A stretch of 64,000 nucleotides of DNA. Source: an uncultured Gammaproteobacteria bacterium. GTDB lineage: Bacteria; Pseudomonadota; Gammaproteobacteria; Pseudomonadales; Porticoccaceae. This document shows, one piece after another, positions 34,301-43,400 of the stretch. Numbering within the stretch: the stretch's first letter is position 1; each line of letters starts with the position of its first letter. The stretch is from NCBI GenBank assembly GCA_913058345.1, contig CAJXQR010000003.1, positions 248,001 to 312,000 on the forward strand. Direction: 5' to 3'. The position numbers and the translations under genes were made by a program. The notes under the pieces were generated by a model that had not been told where the DNA came from, ran no database searches, and saw nothing but the letters and a program-made list of their open reading frames with translations.

Positions 34301-35730
34301 GAGAGCCTTTTCCGGTGGCTATTATTGATATGCAAATGCCAGAAATGGACGGCGCGGCCCTGGGTCGAGCTATTCGCGCCGATGAACGTTTCAAGACGAC
34401 AGCATTGATTATGATGACCTCAATGAACGAACCTGGTGACGCGCAGTTCTTTGCTGATCTGGGTTTTTCTGCCTGCTTCCCCAAGCCAACGACGACGTCT
34501 GACTTATTTGATGCCCTGGCTATTGTTTTGGAAGGTGGTGAGGCTTTGAAGTCTGCCACGCCACTGGTGACCCATAATTATCTACAAAGCTTTGAAGCAG
34601 CGGACGCTGGCGAGAATAAGCAGCCACCCTCGACTAGCAGTCAGTTTCGGTTATTACTGGCGGAAGACAATGTCATCAACCAGCTTGTCGCTGTGGGTCT
34701 GTTAGAGGGTATGGGGTATGTTGCCGATATTGCCGACAACGGTGCACAGGCAATAATGATGCTGCAAGATGCCCCAGCGGATGCGCCTTATCAGCTGGTT
34801 TTAATGGACTGTCAAATGCCTCTACTCGACGGTTACGAGGCTACGGTTAAAATTCGAAATGGCGAAGCTGGGCAGCGCTACTGTGATATGACTATTATCG
34901 CCATGACGGCCAATGTTATGGCCGGTGACAGGGAAAAATGTCTTCAAACGGGGATGGACGACTACATCGCTAAGCCGATAGATCCTGAACAGTTGGAAAA
35001 GCGTTTGACACATTATCTACGCTTGGCAAGCGACCGCGTGTCTCTCACTGCTGCCAGTGAAACGAGTGACGAGCTTCTCAAGTCTGATGAAATGCATACA
35101 GAGGACACGGTTTCAGAAAAGCAAGTCTGGGATCGAGAGGACTTATTAAAGCGACTCAGGAGTAATGAGGCTTTGTTACTCTCTTTACTGCAACAATTTC
35201 TTCAAGACATGCCCAAGCAAATGAAAGAGCTTCAGCAGGCTGTCGCCAACACTGATTTTGTTCGTGTCGCCAGTCTTGCGCATAGTCTTAAAGGGGTGGT
35301 TGGCAATTTAAGCGGCCAGCGTTTGTTTACGCTTGCCGTTGCCATGGAGCTGGCTGGTGGACAAAAAGATAAGCAGGAGATTGAGGAATTGTGGCCGCCT
35401 TTGCTGAGTGAGTATGAAGGCCTTTATGAAATTTTGAAGGGCTATCTCGACGAACAGCAGGCATCGTCGAATGGGGGTGATGAGGTTCACCTCTCGCGAC
35501 AAGGTGAAGCTGAATCTTCACCTTTAAAGGAACAAGTTGCTGAGCTCCGGGCAAAGCTGAGAGATGGTCATTTCGTCGATAGCGAGGACTTGGCATACCT
35601 CATACCTTACTGCGAACAGGGTCCAGAAAAAACATTATTGACGACTTTGCGGACCCAGTTGGCAGAGTTCGACCTGGAGGCTGGAGTGCTAACGCTCGAT
35701 GCGATACAAAAAAGCTTGGAGCAGAACTAA
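31339..35730 (+). CDS. hybrid sensor histidine kinase, Cache-HAMP-PAS-PAS-HK-REC-REC-Hpt
   Basis: A 1463-residue inner-membrane hybrid kinase (BarA/TorS-like layout). Membrane helices near 32-53 and 350-369 flank a periplasmic Cache-type sensor of about 295 residues. Then HAMP (370-422), a coiled coil, PAS with PAC (440-555), a second PAS-like domain (565-680), HisKA with His710 (NMSHEIRTPMNG), HATPase with N box GNALKFTHEGE and G boxes DTGIGIP and GGTGLGLSI, REC1 with Asp997 (AIIDMQMPEMDG), REC2 with Asp1157 (VLMDCQMPLLDG), and a C-terminal Hpt with His1315 (AHSLKGVVGN). All phosphorelay residues are present. The Hpt needs a separate output regulator; the diguanylate cyclase three bases downstream of the stop has its own REC domain and is the obvious partner. 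AAGGAAGAAG precedes the ATG. Confidence 0.95.
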   Translation: MPESDQPAPTDEASSSVTPSTDVFFRSSLSRILLFWFLVLSLLPLGLVCFIGYQQSTQALRASAINRLNDDAIQQAIFIDHWFSYRFKGLRAQAEDNDNAQFMKALTEGLKTSGQAAGDYVGSPHWVSLVEANKADLEQLMQIYSYYYDLFLIDLHGNILFSVRGESDLGTNLFSGPYKNSNFAKIVRESLNNGKDLFSDLEHYTPSDNAVAGFLSAPLLDDNGEKVGVFAAELKKQAITELTTSVSSKNVSQVSYLVGEDLLSRTAIRSVDDVLARKIETPQTELWLKERDHAQYEQNNDDVVFDYIGPFGQRVLGVHHTVKIGDVAWGLIAEVDEAEALAPAQWMAKVTLMILLILLLSVVAVAFFVSRRITQPLKALVNSSQRASKGQLDQQVEIPPVEEMAQLGHAFNTMLESRRHYEAELTASNEKTFKALLELEEQKHALDQHALVSITDTEGIITFANEKFRAISGYSLKELLGKDHRILNSSHHPSTFFQQIYQTLNRGEVWHGEICNKNKNGSFYWVDSTIVPFVDEHGVITKYVAISTDISARKQAELSSANSLAIVEATLEATDNGIIVFNQFDKAIHYNQRLLELWQLTQEQVLFGDVNSILNAVRGQLAEGDNLVDIVQGIQSGENPSSSGVVNFIDGHILEYSSRELCLPDDKKGQVWSFNDITAQTHAAVELTRAKEVAEQATIAKGDFLANMSHEIRTPMNGVLGMLNLLSNTELSSKQSYQVRLARSSGEALLVLINDILDFSKIEAGKLELESIDFDLHLLIVDLAESMALQAQSKDLEIVLDLAQIESPRVKGDPTRIRQMLTNLVGNALKFTHEGEIVIRAALEIKALGELTLTVSVTDTGIGIPPDKVEHLFDSFSQVDASTTRQFGGTGLGLSIVKNLCELMNGKVAVTSELGEGSCFTITLPLAPSETEAIVKPTIDLSGVRILIVDDNATNRKVLHGQLSLWGAVVTEADSGVHALAVLEEQVREPFPVAIIDMQMPEMDGAALGRAIRADERFKTTALIMMTSMNEPGDAQFFADLGFSACFPKPTTTSDLFDALAIVLEGGEALKSATPLVTHNYLQSFEAADAGENKQPPSTSSQFRLLLAEDNVINQLVAVGLLEGMGYVADIADNGAQAIMMLQDAPADAPYQLVLMDCQMPLLDGYEATVKIRNGEAGQRYCDMTIIAMTANVMAGDREKCLQTGMDDYIAKPIDPEQLEKRLTHYLRLASDRVSLTAASETSDELLKSDEMHTEDTVSEKQVWDREDLLKRLRSNEALLLSLLQQFLQDMPKQMKELQQAVANTDFVRVASLAHSLKGVVGNLSGQRLFTLAVAMELAGGQKDKQEIEELWPPLLSEYEGLYEILKGYLDEQQASSNGGDEVHLSRQGEAESSPLKEQVAELRAKLRDGHFVDSEDLAYLIPYCEQGPEKTLLTTLRTQLAEFDLEAGVLTLDAIQKSLEQN

Positions 35731-35756
35731 TATTGGACTTACGCGGAGTTGGTGTA

Positions 35757-36635
35757 ATGGAAGCAAAGCCTATTCTTTTGATCGTCGATGATGCCCCGAG
35801 TAATATTCAATTGCTGGCAGGCCTGTTCAAACATCGTTATCAAATTAAAATTGCAACGGGAGGGCAACGTTGTCTCGAGTTAGCCCAGGCAGATCCCGCG
35901 CCAGATCTTATTCTCCTCGATGTTCAAATGCCCGATATGGATGGTTACGAGGTGTGTCGCTGCTTGAAGGCTGATGACAGCACTCGACAGATTCCAGTTA
36001 TTTTTGTTACCGGCAAAGATCAAGCTGAGGATGAGGAGCTAGGTTTGACCCTGGGAGCGGTTGATTACATCACCAAGCCTTATTCCACGGCCATTGTTGA
36101 GGCCCGCATAGCTACCCATATCAAACTCAAGCAACAGAGTGACGAGCTGCGCCGTCTGGCGCTGCGCGACCAGTTGACGGGTCTCTACAATCGCCACTTC
36201 CTGATTGATGTCGCGGCTAAACGCATTAGTCAGGCTCATCGGCACAAACGATCACTGTGTTTGATAATGGTCGATATTGATCACTTCAAAGCGGTGAATG
36301 ATGAGCATGGTCACGCTGTTGGTGATGCGGTGTTACGTGATGTTGGTGAGATTTTTTTGAAAGAGGCGCGCAAAGAAGACATCGTTGCTCGTTTTGGCGG
36401 TGAAGAATTTGTGTTCTTACTCGATACTTGTGATCGGGATGCCGGGATAAAAAAATCTGAGCGAGTCCGCCAGACTCTTGAGGCGAAGAAAGTACAGGGA
36501 CTGGCGATAACAGCCAGTCTGGGCCTTGCACTTTTAACCCATGGTGAGGATTTTACTCGTTTATTAAGTCGAGCCGACTATGCCCTCTATAAAGCAAAAA
36601 GCAATGGTCGTAATCGAGTTGAAGTAGCTGATTAA
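35757..36635 (+). CDS. REC-GGDEF diguanylate cyclase
   Basis: A 292-residue response regulator. REC spans about 5-120 with the acidic pocket VDDAP and phospho-acceptor Asp55 (LILLDVQMPDMDG). GGDEF spans about 130-290 with the active-site motif RFGGEEF and an intact inhibitory RxxD site (RKED) five residues before it. It should make cyclic di-GMP when phosphorylated and be product-inhibited. The start is set at ATG 35757, which has GGAG eight bases upstream; a TTG at 35733 is possible. It follows the hybrid kinase by 26 bases, so the two form a likely kinase/cyclase pair. The terminator at 36696-36739 follows. Confidence 0.94.
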   Translation: MEAKPILLIVDDAPSNIQLLAGLFKHRYQIKIATGGQRCLELAQADPAPDLILLDVQMPDMDGYEVCRCLKADDSTRQIPVIFVTGKDQAEDEELGLTLGAVDYITKPYSTAIVEARIATHIKLKQQSDELRRLALRDQLTGLYNRHFLIDVAAKRISQAHRHKRSLCLIMVDIDHFKAVNDEHGHAVGDAVLRDVGEIFLKEARKEDIVARFGGEEFVFLLDTCDRDAGIKKSERVRQTLEAKKVQGLAITASLGLALLTHGEDFTRLLSRADYALYKAKSNGRNRVEVAD

Positions 36636-36695
36636 ACGCGGGTGTACGCCAGCAGGTTGATTGTTTAAGGATTGATTTGTCAGTTATAGAAAATG

Positions 36696-36739
36696 GCCAT
36701 AAAAAAGCCCCGCTGTGAACAGCGGGGCTTTTTTATGGC
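36696..36739. terminator. bidirectional terminator between the cyclase and aceA
   Basis: A perfect 20-bp inverted repeat (36696-36715 with 36720-36739) around a TGAA loop, with GC-rich centre GCCCCGCTG and A6/T6 flanks. The symmetric A and T runs let it stop transcription from both the cyclase (+) and isocitrate lyase (-), which converge here. The rest of the 279-base gap shows nothing clear. Confidence 0.93.
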
Positions 36740-36914
36740 ATCCAGTTTTAGGGGGGCTATGAATAAGTCATGAGTCTCAACGAGTCATAAAGGTCTATCT
36801 GGTAGCTAAGATCCTTAGCGTCGACGTCGTCACATGATGTCTCGTGTTGACGCAAAGCTGAGTAACCGTTCGCTATCTATGTCCTGTAGACTGAATCAAA
36901 GGCCCCCTTGTTCA

Positions 36915-38504
36915 TTAAAACTGATTCATGGTGTTGTCTTTACCCGAGGCTTTCAGGGCCTGGTCGCCAGAAAAGTACTCTTTGTGGGCGTCGCCCATGT
37001 CAGAGCCAGCCATGTTTTGGTGTTTAACGCAGGCGATACCCTGACGGATTTCCTTGCGCTGAACGCCGGCAACATAACCGAGCATGCCCTGATCACCGAA
37101 GTAATCTTTCGCCAGGTTGTCAGTAGACAGCGCAGCGGTGTGGTAAGTCGGCAGAGTGATGAGGTGGTGGAAGATACCGGCTTCGCGGGCTGCGTCAGCC
37201 TGGAAGGTGCGGATCTTTTCATCGGCTACAGTAGCCAGCTCGGTTTCGTCGTAGCTTTCGCTCATTAAGTCGTCACGGTTGTAAGCGGAAACATCTTTAC
37301 CCGCTTCTGCCCAGGTGTCGAAGACTTGCTGACGGAAATTCAAAGTCCAGTTGAAAGAGGGCGAGTTGTTGTAAACCAGCTTGGCGTTGGGGATCACCTT
37401 GCGGATTTCATCAACCATGCCACCAATTTGGCCAACGTGGGGCTTCTCAGTTTCGATCCACAGCAGGTCGGCACCACTTTGCAGTGACACGATGCTGTCG
37501 AGTACACAGCGGGCTTCGCCGGTACCTGATTTAAAGCGAACCAGGCCATTAGGCAGACGCACTGGGCGTACCAGTTTTCCGTCTTGCTTAATAACCAAAT
37601 CACCGTTACCGAGATCGTCAGTAGAAACTTCTTCCACTTCCAGGAAGGCGTTGTACTGGTCGGCCAGATCGCCTGGCTCTTTTGATACGGGGATCTTTTG
37701 TGTCAGACCAGCACCTAGTGAGTCGGTGCGAGCAACGATAACACCATCCTCAACACCTAGCTCTAAAAAGGCGTAGCGGACGGCATTGATTTTGGCGATG
37801 AAGTCTTCGTGGGGCACGGTGACTTTACCGTCCTGGTGACCGCACTGCTTGGCATCAGAAACCTGGTTTTCGATTTGTATGCAGCAGGCACCAGCTTCGA
37901 TCATTTGCTTGGCCAGCAGGTACGTAGCTTCTTCATTACCAAAACCGGCGTCAATGTCGGCAATAATAGGTACGACATGTGTTTCGAAGTTGTCGATCTT
38001 GGCCTGAACCTCGGCCTCAGCAGCGGTGTCGCCAGCTTCACGGGCGGCGTCAAGTTCACGAAATAAACCACCCAGCTCGCGGGCATCAGCTTGGCGCAAG
38101 AAGGTGTAAAGCTCTTCAATCAGGGAAGAAACAGAGGTCTTCTCGTGCATAGATTGGTCGGGCAATGGGCCGAACTCAGAACGCAATGCAGCAACCATCC
38201 AGCCGGACAGGTAAAGGTAGCGTTTGCTTGTCGTCTGAAGGTGCTTTTTGATGGCGATCATTTTTTGCTGGCCGATAAAACCGTGCCAGCAGCCCAGTGA
38301 CTGGGTGTAGTTTGCAGAGTCAGCGTCGTAATCGGCCATATCCTGACGCATGATAGCGGCGGTGTATTTGGCAATATCGAGACCAGTTTTAAAACGGTTC
38401 TGTGCGCGCATGCGAGCGACATACTCAGGGCTGATGGCGTTCCATGCACTGCCTTGCTCTTTGATCAAGCTGGCAGCTGCGTCGATGTCTGATGAATATG
38501 ACAT
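36915..38504 (-). CDS. aceA: isocitrate lyase, long form
   Basis: A 529-residue isocitrate lyase that splits isocitrate into succinate and glyoxylate in the glyoxylate shunt. Its length is that of the long Pseudomonas-type enzyme rather than the E. coli-type one of about 435 residues. The catalytic cysteine loop reads DAKQCGHQDGKV where E. coli has KKCGH. Other conserved parts: DIDAGFGNEEATY, the VARTDSLGAG segment and WIETEKPHVGQI. AAGGAGTC lies eight bases before the ATG. It is monocistronic, convergent with the cyclase gene. With acs it supports growth on acetate or on substrates ending in acetyl-CoA. Malate synthase is not in the window. Confidence 0.97.
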   Translation of the reverse strand: MSYSSDIDAAASLIKEQGSAWNAISPEYVARMRAQNRFKTGLDIAKYTAAIMRQDMADYDADSANYTQSLGCWHGFIGQQKMIAIKKHLQTTSKRYLYLSGWMVAALRSEFGPLPDQSMHEKTSVSSLIEELYTFLRQADARELGGLFRELDAAREAGDTAAEAEVQAKIDNFETHVVPIIADIDAGFGNEEATYLLAKQMIEAGACCIQIENQVSDAKQCGHQDGKVTVPHEDFIAKINAVRYAFLELGVEDGVIVARTDSLGAGLTQKIPVSKEPGDLADQYNAFLEVEEVSTDDLGNGDLVIKQDGKLVRPVRLPNGLVRFKSGTGEARCVLDSIVSLQSGADLLWIETEKPHVGQIGGMVDEIRKVIPNAKLVYNNSPSFNWTLNFRQQVFDTWAEAGKDVSAYNRDDLMSESYDETELATVADEKIRTFQADAAREAGIFHHLITLPTYHTAALSTDNLAKDYFGDQGMLGYVAGVQRKEIRQGIACVKHQNMAGSDMGDAHKEYFSGDQALKASGKDNTMNQF

Positions 38505-38932
38505 AGTCAGTGACTCCTTAAATGTAAGGTGGATGTTGAAATATCGCTTAGGTGAACCTTGACATTTCGCTAGTATCGAGTGACTTGCCTTGGCCTGCTA
38601 AGCGGCAGGTGTTTTCTAACGCTGTGCATAGTAGCGAAAGCCCCCTAATAAATTAAATCAATAATTTCTATTTCCGGTATTTATTTGTTGAATGTGAACT
38701 GGGTTTTGCTTTGACAAGCGTTACACACAGGGGGTGTTCGTAAAGACTTAACGCGGTTAGGGATAAGGTTAATAAAAAATAGTGCCAGCAGCAGATTAGT
38801 GCTGTTTTGTGTGGCACTTGTATTCATAATAGCACTGCCTATGAAGGACTGTCTGATTTTCGAATCACTGCTTGATGCGATCCACGGCAGCTCGTTCATC
38901 AAAAAAACCATCCGACAAGAGTGAATAACTAT
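38505..38932. other. aceA-tex divergent intergenic region
   Basis: A 428-base AT-rich region between two divergent genes, which must hold both promoters. No convincing -35/-10 pair or operator was recognised. A 27-codon open frame (38841-38924, +) overlaps the upstream edge of tex but has no ribosome site. Confidence 0.4.
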
Positions 38933-41317
38933 ATGCAGAGTATTGCCCAACGAATTGCCGATGAAATTGGTGCTAAACGCGAGCAAGTTGAAGCGGCGGT
39001 TGATATGTTGGATGAAGGCGCTACGGTGCCATTTATTGCACGCTACCGTAAAGAATTGACAGGGGGGCTTGATGACGGTCAGTTGCGGACCCTTGAAGAG
39101 CGCCTGCGTTATCTGCGAGAACTCGAGGACCGGCGAGAAGCCGTGCTCAAAAGTATTGACGAGCAGGGAAAGCTGACGCCTGAATTAGCGCAATCAATCA
39201 AGGCGGCTGATACCAAAACTCGCCTTGAAGATCTTTATTTACCTTATAAAGTGAAACGTCGCACCAAAGGGCAGATCGCTCGAGAGGCAGGACTCGAACC
39301 ACTGGCTGAAGCACTGCTGAATGAGCCGACCCTAAAGCCTGAAGACGAAGCAATAAAGTATCTCAATGGCGATAGCGAGGAAGGTAAAAAGATCACCGAG
39401 GTGAAAGCGGCTCTGGATGGCGCGAAGTTTATTTTAATGGAGAAGTTTGCCGAAAATGCTGAATTGCTCGGGCAGTTACGCAGCTTTCTCAAGGAAGAGG
39501 GGCAGGCCAGCGCCCGCCTGATTGACGGCAAAGAAAACGAAGGCGCCAAGTTTCGTGATTACTTTGAATACGATGAAGCGCTCAGCACCATTCCCTCGCA
39601 CCGGGCTTTGGCAATTTTTCGGGGCCGCAATGAAGGCGTGTTGAGTATTGCCGTCACCGTGAGCGATGCTGAGGAAGTCGGGTCGAATTCAGTGGCCCAC
39701 CCCTGCGAAGGGATAGTGGCCAACTTCTGGGGTGTCAGTGACGAGGGCCGCGCTGCCGATCGTTGGTTGAATGAAGTGGTGCGCTGGACCTGGCGGGTGA
39801 AATTATTAACCCATCTCGAAACTGATTTGCTGGGTGAAATACGTGAGCGAGCAGAAGAGGCGGCAATACAGGTTTTTGCCGACAATCTCAAAGACGTGCT
39901 GCTTGCAGCTCCAGCTGGACAGAAAGCTACCATTGGCTTGGATCCCGGTTTGCGTACGGGTGTCAAGCTTGCCGTTGTCGATGGCACGGGTAAGGTACTC
40001 GACCACTGCGCTATTTTCCCCACGCCGCCACAAAATCGTTTGCAGGAAGCCGAAGCGGTATTGGTGCAGCTGTGCGAAAAACACAATGTCGGTTTAATTG
40101 CTATTGGTAATGGCACCGGCTCTCGCGAAACAGAAAAGTTCGTAAAAGATGTGCTGAAAACACATAAGCAACTCAAAGCGCAAAGCGTCATGGTGAATGA
40201 GGCGGGTGCCTCTATTTACTCGGCCAGTGAATTTGCCGCCAAAGAGTTCCCCGATCTTGATGTGACGATTCGCGGTGCGATTTCCATCGCTCGTCGCTTA
40301 CAGGATCCGCTGGCCGAGCTGGTGAAGATTGACCCTAAATCCATTGGTGTTGGGCAGTACCAGCACGATGTCTCGCAATTCCAACTGGCTCGCTCCCTTG
40401 ATGTGGTGGTGGAGGATTGTGTGAATGCCGTTGGTGTCGAGGTGAATACTGCCTCGGCTCCATTGCTGGCTAGAGTCTCAGGTTTGAGCCAGAGTATCGC
40501 CAATAATATTGTTGAGTTTCGCGATAATAACGGCGCTTTTAGCAACCGTAACGCGCTGAAAGCCGTGCCGCGCCTCGGAGCTAAAACCTTTGAGCAGGCA
40601 GCGGGGTTTTTACGTGTTGCCAATGGGAGTAATCCCTTAGATGCCTCTGCAGTTCACCCCGAGTCCTACGCCGTTGTTGAGAAAATTGCCCAGCGCAATA
40701 GTCTCGATGTGGCTGGACTTATCGGGAATTCGCCCTTCCTACGGCGTGTCAATCCATCAGATTTTGTCGATGAGCAATTTGGCTTGCCGACGGTCACTGA
40801 CATTCTTAGTGAACTCGACAAGCCGGGCCGCGATCCGCGCCCGGATTTCAAGGCCGCACAATTCCAGGAGGGTGTGGAAAAAATCAGTCACCTTGAGGCA
40901 GGCATGGTGCTAGAGGGGACGATCACCAATGTCACTAATTTTGGTGCTTTTGTCGATATTGGCGTGCATCAAGATGGCTTGGTGCATATTTCTGCCCTCT
41001 CGAATCGCTTTGTCAAAGACCCGCGTGAAGTGGTGAAAGCCGGTGATGTGGTCAAAGTAAAAGTGATGGAGGTTGACGTGAAGCGTAACCGCATCGGCCT
41101 GACCATGCGTCTCGATGATGCGCTGCCCGACCAGCAAGAGGAGGGTGATGCTGGGGCAAGGCGCTCACACCGTGCAAAGCCTGGGGGCCAAAAAGGGCAC
41201 TCTCATAAGCAACGTGGTCGGGGCAAGTCAGGGCAGAATGAGCGGGCCGGTGAGACCAAAACCAAGGTCGGTAGCATGGGTGCTTTGTTACAGCAGGCGA
41301 TGAATAATAAAAAGTAG
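38933..41317 (+). CDS. tex: Tex-family RNA-binding transcription accessory protein
   Basis: A 794-residue Tex protein. Order: helical Tex N-domain (about 1-190), the central part with a YqgF/RuvC-like domain starting at [17 protein letters not shown], helix-hairpin-helix repeats ([34 protein letters not shown]) and an S1 RNA-binding domain (about 645-720: [18 protein letters not shown]). A basic, low-complexity tail rich in Gly, Lys, Arg and His follows. Tex binds RNA and acts in transcription and ribosome-associated processes. ATG 38933 is preferred to a GTG at 38921. It is divergent from aceA. Confidence 0.96.
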   Translation: MQSIAQRIADEIGAKREQVEAAVDMLDEGATVPFIARYRKELTGGLDDGQLRTLEERLRYLRELEDRREAVLKSIDEQGKLTPELAQSIKAADTKTRLEDLYLPYKVKRRTKGQIAREAGLEPLAEALLNEPTLKPEDEAIKYLNGDSEEGKKITEVKAALDGAKFILMEKFAENAELLGQLRSFLKEEGQASARLIDGKENEGAKFRDYFEYDEALSTIPSHRALAIFRGRNEGVLSIAVTVSDAEEVGSNSVAHPCEGIVANFWGVSDEGRAADRWLNEVVRWTWRVKLLTHLETDLLGEIRERAEEAAIQVFADNLKDVLLAAPAGQKATIGLDPGLRTGVKLAVVDGTGKVLDHCAIFPTPPQNRLQEAEAVLVQLCEKHNVGLIAIGNGTGSRETEKFVKDVLKTHKQLKAQSVMVNEAGASIYSASEFAAKEFPDLDVTIRGAISIARRLQDPLAELVKIDPKSIGVGQYQHDVSQFQLARSLDVVVEDCVNAVGVEVNTASAPLLARVSGLSQSIANNIVEFRDNNGAFSNRNALKAVPRLGAKTFEQAAGFLRVANGSNPLDASAVHPESYAVVEKIAQRNSLDVAGLIGNSPFLRRVNPSDFVDEQFGLPTVTDILSELDKPGRDPRPDFKAAQFQEGVEKISHLEAGMVLEGTITNVTNFGAFVDIGVHQDGLVHISALSNRFVKDPREVVKAGDVVKVKVMEVDVKRNRIGLTMRLDDALPDQQEEGDAGARRSHRAKPGGQKGHSHKQRGRGKSGQNERAGETKTKVGSMGALLQQAMNNKK

Positions 41318-41387
41318 CGGGCGCGGGTTTTCTAAATGGCCTGCGACTACTACGGTTCACCACATCTTTCATTAGTGAAAACCAACT

Positions 41388-42623
41388 ATGCGACTATTCG
41401 ACATCATCGCCATTCTTATTAGCCTGTCAGCCGTTTTCAGTTGGCTTAATTACCGTGTGCTGAAATTGCCAACGGCCATCGGCTTAATGCTCAGTGCTTT
41501 GTTGATGTCGCTTATGTTACAGGTACCTCTCTTCGGCGGGCTTGAACACCAGGCAGAAGCGATGCTGGCAAGTATCGATTTTAACGAAACCCTGCTCCAT
41601 GGCATGTTGAGTTTTTTGCTGTTTGCTGGTGCCCTGCATGTGAACTTGAGTGATCTGGCTCAGCAGCGCTGGGTGATTGGTGTTTTGTCGACGGTCGGCG
41701 TTGTTGGTGCCACCTTCTTAATCGCTGGCGGTGTCTATTATGTGTTTTCCTGGCTGGCTATCGACGTCCCCTTTATTTACTGCCTGCTATTTGGTGCATT
41801 AATTTCGCCCACTGACCCCATCGCGGTGTTGGGTATCCTCAAAAGTGCGGGGGCACCAAAGACACTGGAAACTAAAATCACCGGTGAATCACTGTTTAAC
41901 GATGGCGTTGCGGTCGTCGTGTTTCTAGTATTGGCGGAAATCGCGACTGGTCATGCTGATGTCAGTTTTTCCTCGGTCGCGACACTATTTTTTAAAGAAG
42001 CCATCGGTGGTTTGGTGTTTGGGCTGTTAACCGGTAGCCTCGCCTTTTTTATGTTGACAAAGGTCGACAACTACCAGGTTGAAGTATTGATAACCTTGGC
42101 GCTGGTGACGGGTGGCTATGCCACTGCGGAACACTTGCATATATCGGCTCCCATCGCCATCGTCGTGGCTGGTTTATTAATTGGCAACCACGGGCGGCTT
42201 GCGGCAATGTCTGAGAAAACCCGTGAACACCTGGACACCTTTTGGGAGCTGGTCGATGAGATCCTTAATGCGGTGCTTTTTGTGCTGATTGGCCTTGAAG
42301 TATTAGTGATTTCATTGCGCGAAGATTATCTGCTGGCTGGCGCCCTGGCAATTCCCTTAATATTGATTGTGCGTTTTGTCAGCGTTGGTCTTCCTGTTTC
42401 GGTCATGCGCTCGTTTCGTTCCTTTAGTCCAGGGGTGGTTCCTATCCTCACCTGGGCCGGCTTGCGCGGTGGTATTTCTGTCGCATTGGCGCTCTCTTTG
42501 CCGGGGGGGGAAATGCGTGATCTATTACTAACCGTGACGTATGTCGTGGTTGTGTTTTCTATTCTTGTCCAGGGACTCAGTTTGGGGCCCCTTGTGCGAC
42601 GGCTTACAGGTGTTGCCAAATAA
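41388..42623 (+). CDS. CPA1-family Na+/H+ antiporter
   Basis: A 411-residue membrane protein with about 12 helices of the CPA1 (NhaP-like) family, exchanging Na+ or K+ for H+ across the inner membrane. Seen: ISPTDPIAVLGIL, the ion-binding motif ESLFNDGVAVVVF with its Asn-Asp pair, and WAGLRGGISVALALSLP near the end. It lacks the long cytoplasmic tail of some relatives. It is 70 bases after tex and has no obvious ribosome site; its own promoter was not found. A Na+-linked role would suit a marine cell, but the ion is not predictable. Confidence 0.92.
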   Translation: MRLFDIIAILISLSAVFSWLNYRVLKLPTAIGLMLSALLMSLMLQVPLFGGLEHQAEAMLASIDFNETLLHGMLSFLLFAGALHVNLSDLAQQRWVIGVLSTVGVVGATFLIAGGVYYVFSWLAIDVPFIYCLLFGALISPTDPIAVLGILKSAGAPKTLETKITGESLFNDGVAVVVFLVLAEIATGHADVSFSSVATLFFKEAIGGLVFGLLTGSLAFFMLTKVDNYQVEVLITLALVTGGYATAEHLHISAPIAIVVAGLLIGNHGRLAAMSEKTREHLDTFWELVDEILNAVLFVLIGLEVLVISLREDYLLAGALAIPLILIVRFVSVGLPVSVMRSFRSFSPGVVPILTWAGLRGGISVALALSLPGGEMRDLLLTVTYVVVVFSILVQGLSLGPLVRRLTGVAK

Positions 42624-42763
42624 AGGAATTTTTAAACGCTTATAACAGCGCGTCTAGCATCAGGTTTGCAGTGCAAAACCAACTTGCCTTGCACAGGAAG
42701 TCGCCACTTGGGTAAACTGGTTTTTCTAAAGCACCAATAATAATTAAAAGAAGGAAAGCTTCG

Positions 42764-43111
42764 ATGCCCAAATACAGTGTTGGACAGGTCAATGATATCC
42801 CACCAGGACAGCGTAAGATCGCTAAAGTGGAGGGCAATAAAGTCATTGTGTTTCATCTTGATAGTGGTTTTTTTGCAACTGAGGCAAGTTGTCCTCATCT
42901 GCGCATGTCACTGAGTAAGGGTGAGATGCTCGATGGTGATGTGCTGCAGTGCCCCATCCATCGCGCCAAGTTCTGTGTCAAAACAGGTGACGTTAAAGAA
43001 TGGGCCTGCTTCCCCCCAGGTATTCAATTACTCAATGTCGTGCGGGGTGAAAGAGCATTGAAAACTTACTCGGTGAATATCGATAACGACGAGCTGTTCA
43101 TCGAGCTGTAA
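42764..43111 (+). CDS. Rieske [2Fe-2S] ferredoxin
   Basis: A 115-residue soluble Rieske protein. The cluster ligands are Cys43 and His45 (SCPHL) and Cys63 and His66 (CPIHRAKF). The size and the missing membrane anchor match Rieske ferredoxins of dioxygenase systems (BphA3-like) and small assimilatory subunits. No oxygenase or ferredoxin reductase gene lies next to it, so its partner is elsewhere. It has its own AAGGAAA ribosome site. Both neighbours are unrelated in function. Confidence 0.92.
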   Translation: MPKYSVGQVNDIPPGQRKIAKVEGNKVIVFHLDSGFFATEASCPHLRMSLSKGEMLDGDVLQCPIHRAKFCVKTGDVKEWACFPPGIQLLNVVRGERALKTYSVNIDNDELFIEL

Positions 43112-43400
43112 ATTCTTAGCCAGAGATAAAACACCCATATTCTGCAAAGGGTGGGGGATATTAGAGGCTTCTAAATTATAGACGCAAATTTATCTTGTTG
43201 AAGTAATGAGTAACGCCAGCGAGGAAGTGGTTTGCCAGTATTTCCATGCTCCGGTAAATACCATCGGCGAGAGTAAAGAGATAGTTATTCGTCGAATTTA
43301 TTTTAAAATGCGACGGCTTTTGTACGTGTTAATTGTTGCTGCTTAGTGACGCATTACTGTATTGTTGGCCGTTTGGCTAATGCAGTAAAAAGATTACATT

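Noticed and set aside
38841-38924. 27-codon + strand frame touching tex
   Set aside because: No ribosome site upstream; too short to support as a leader peptide.
38681-38986. 101-codon minus-strand frame across the aceA-tex gap
   Set aside because: It overlaps the tex start and has no ribosome site or family resemblance; probably chance in AT-rich DNA.
39559-40191. 210-codon minus-strand frame
   Set aside because: Antisense to the YqgF-like part of tex; Ser/Ala/Pro-rich shadow without domain.
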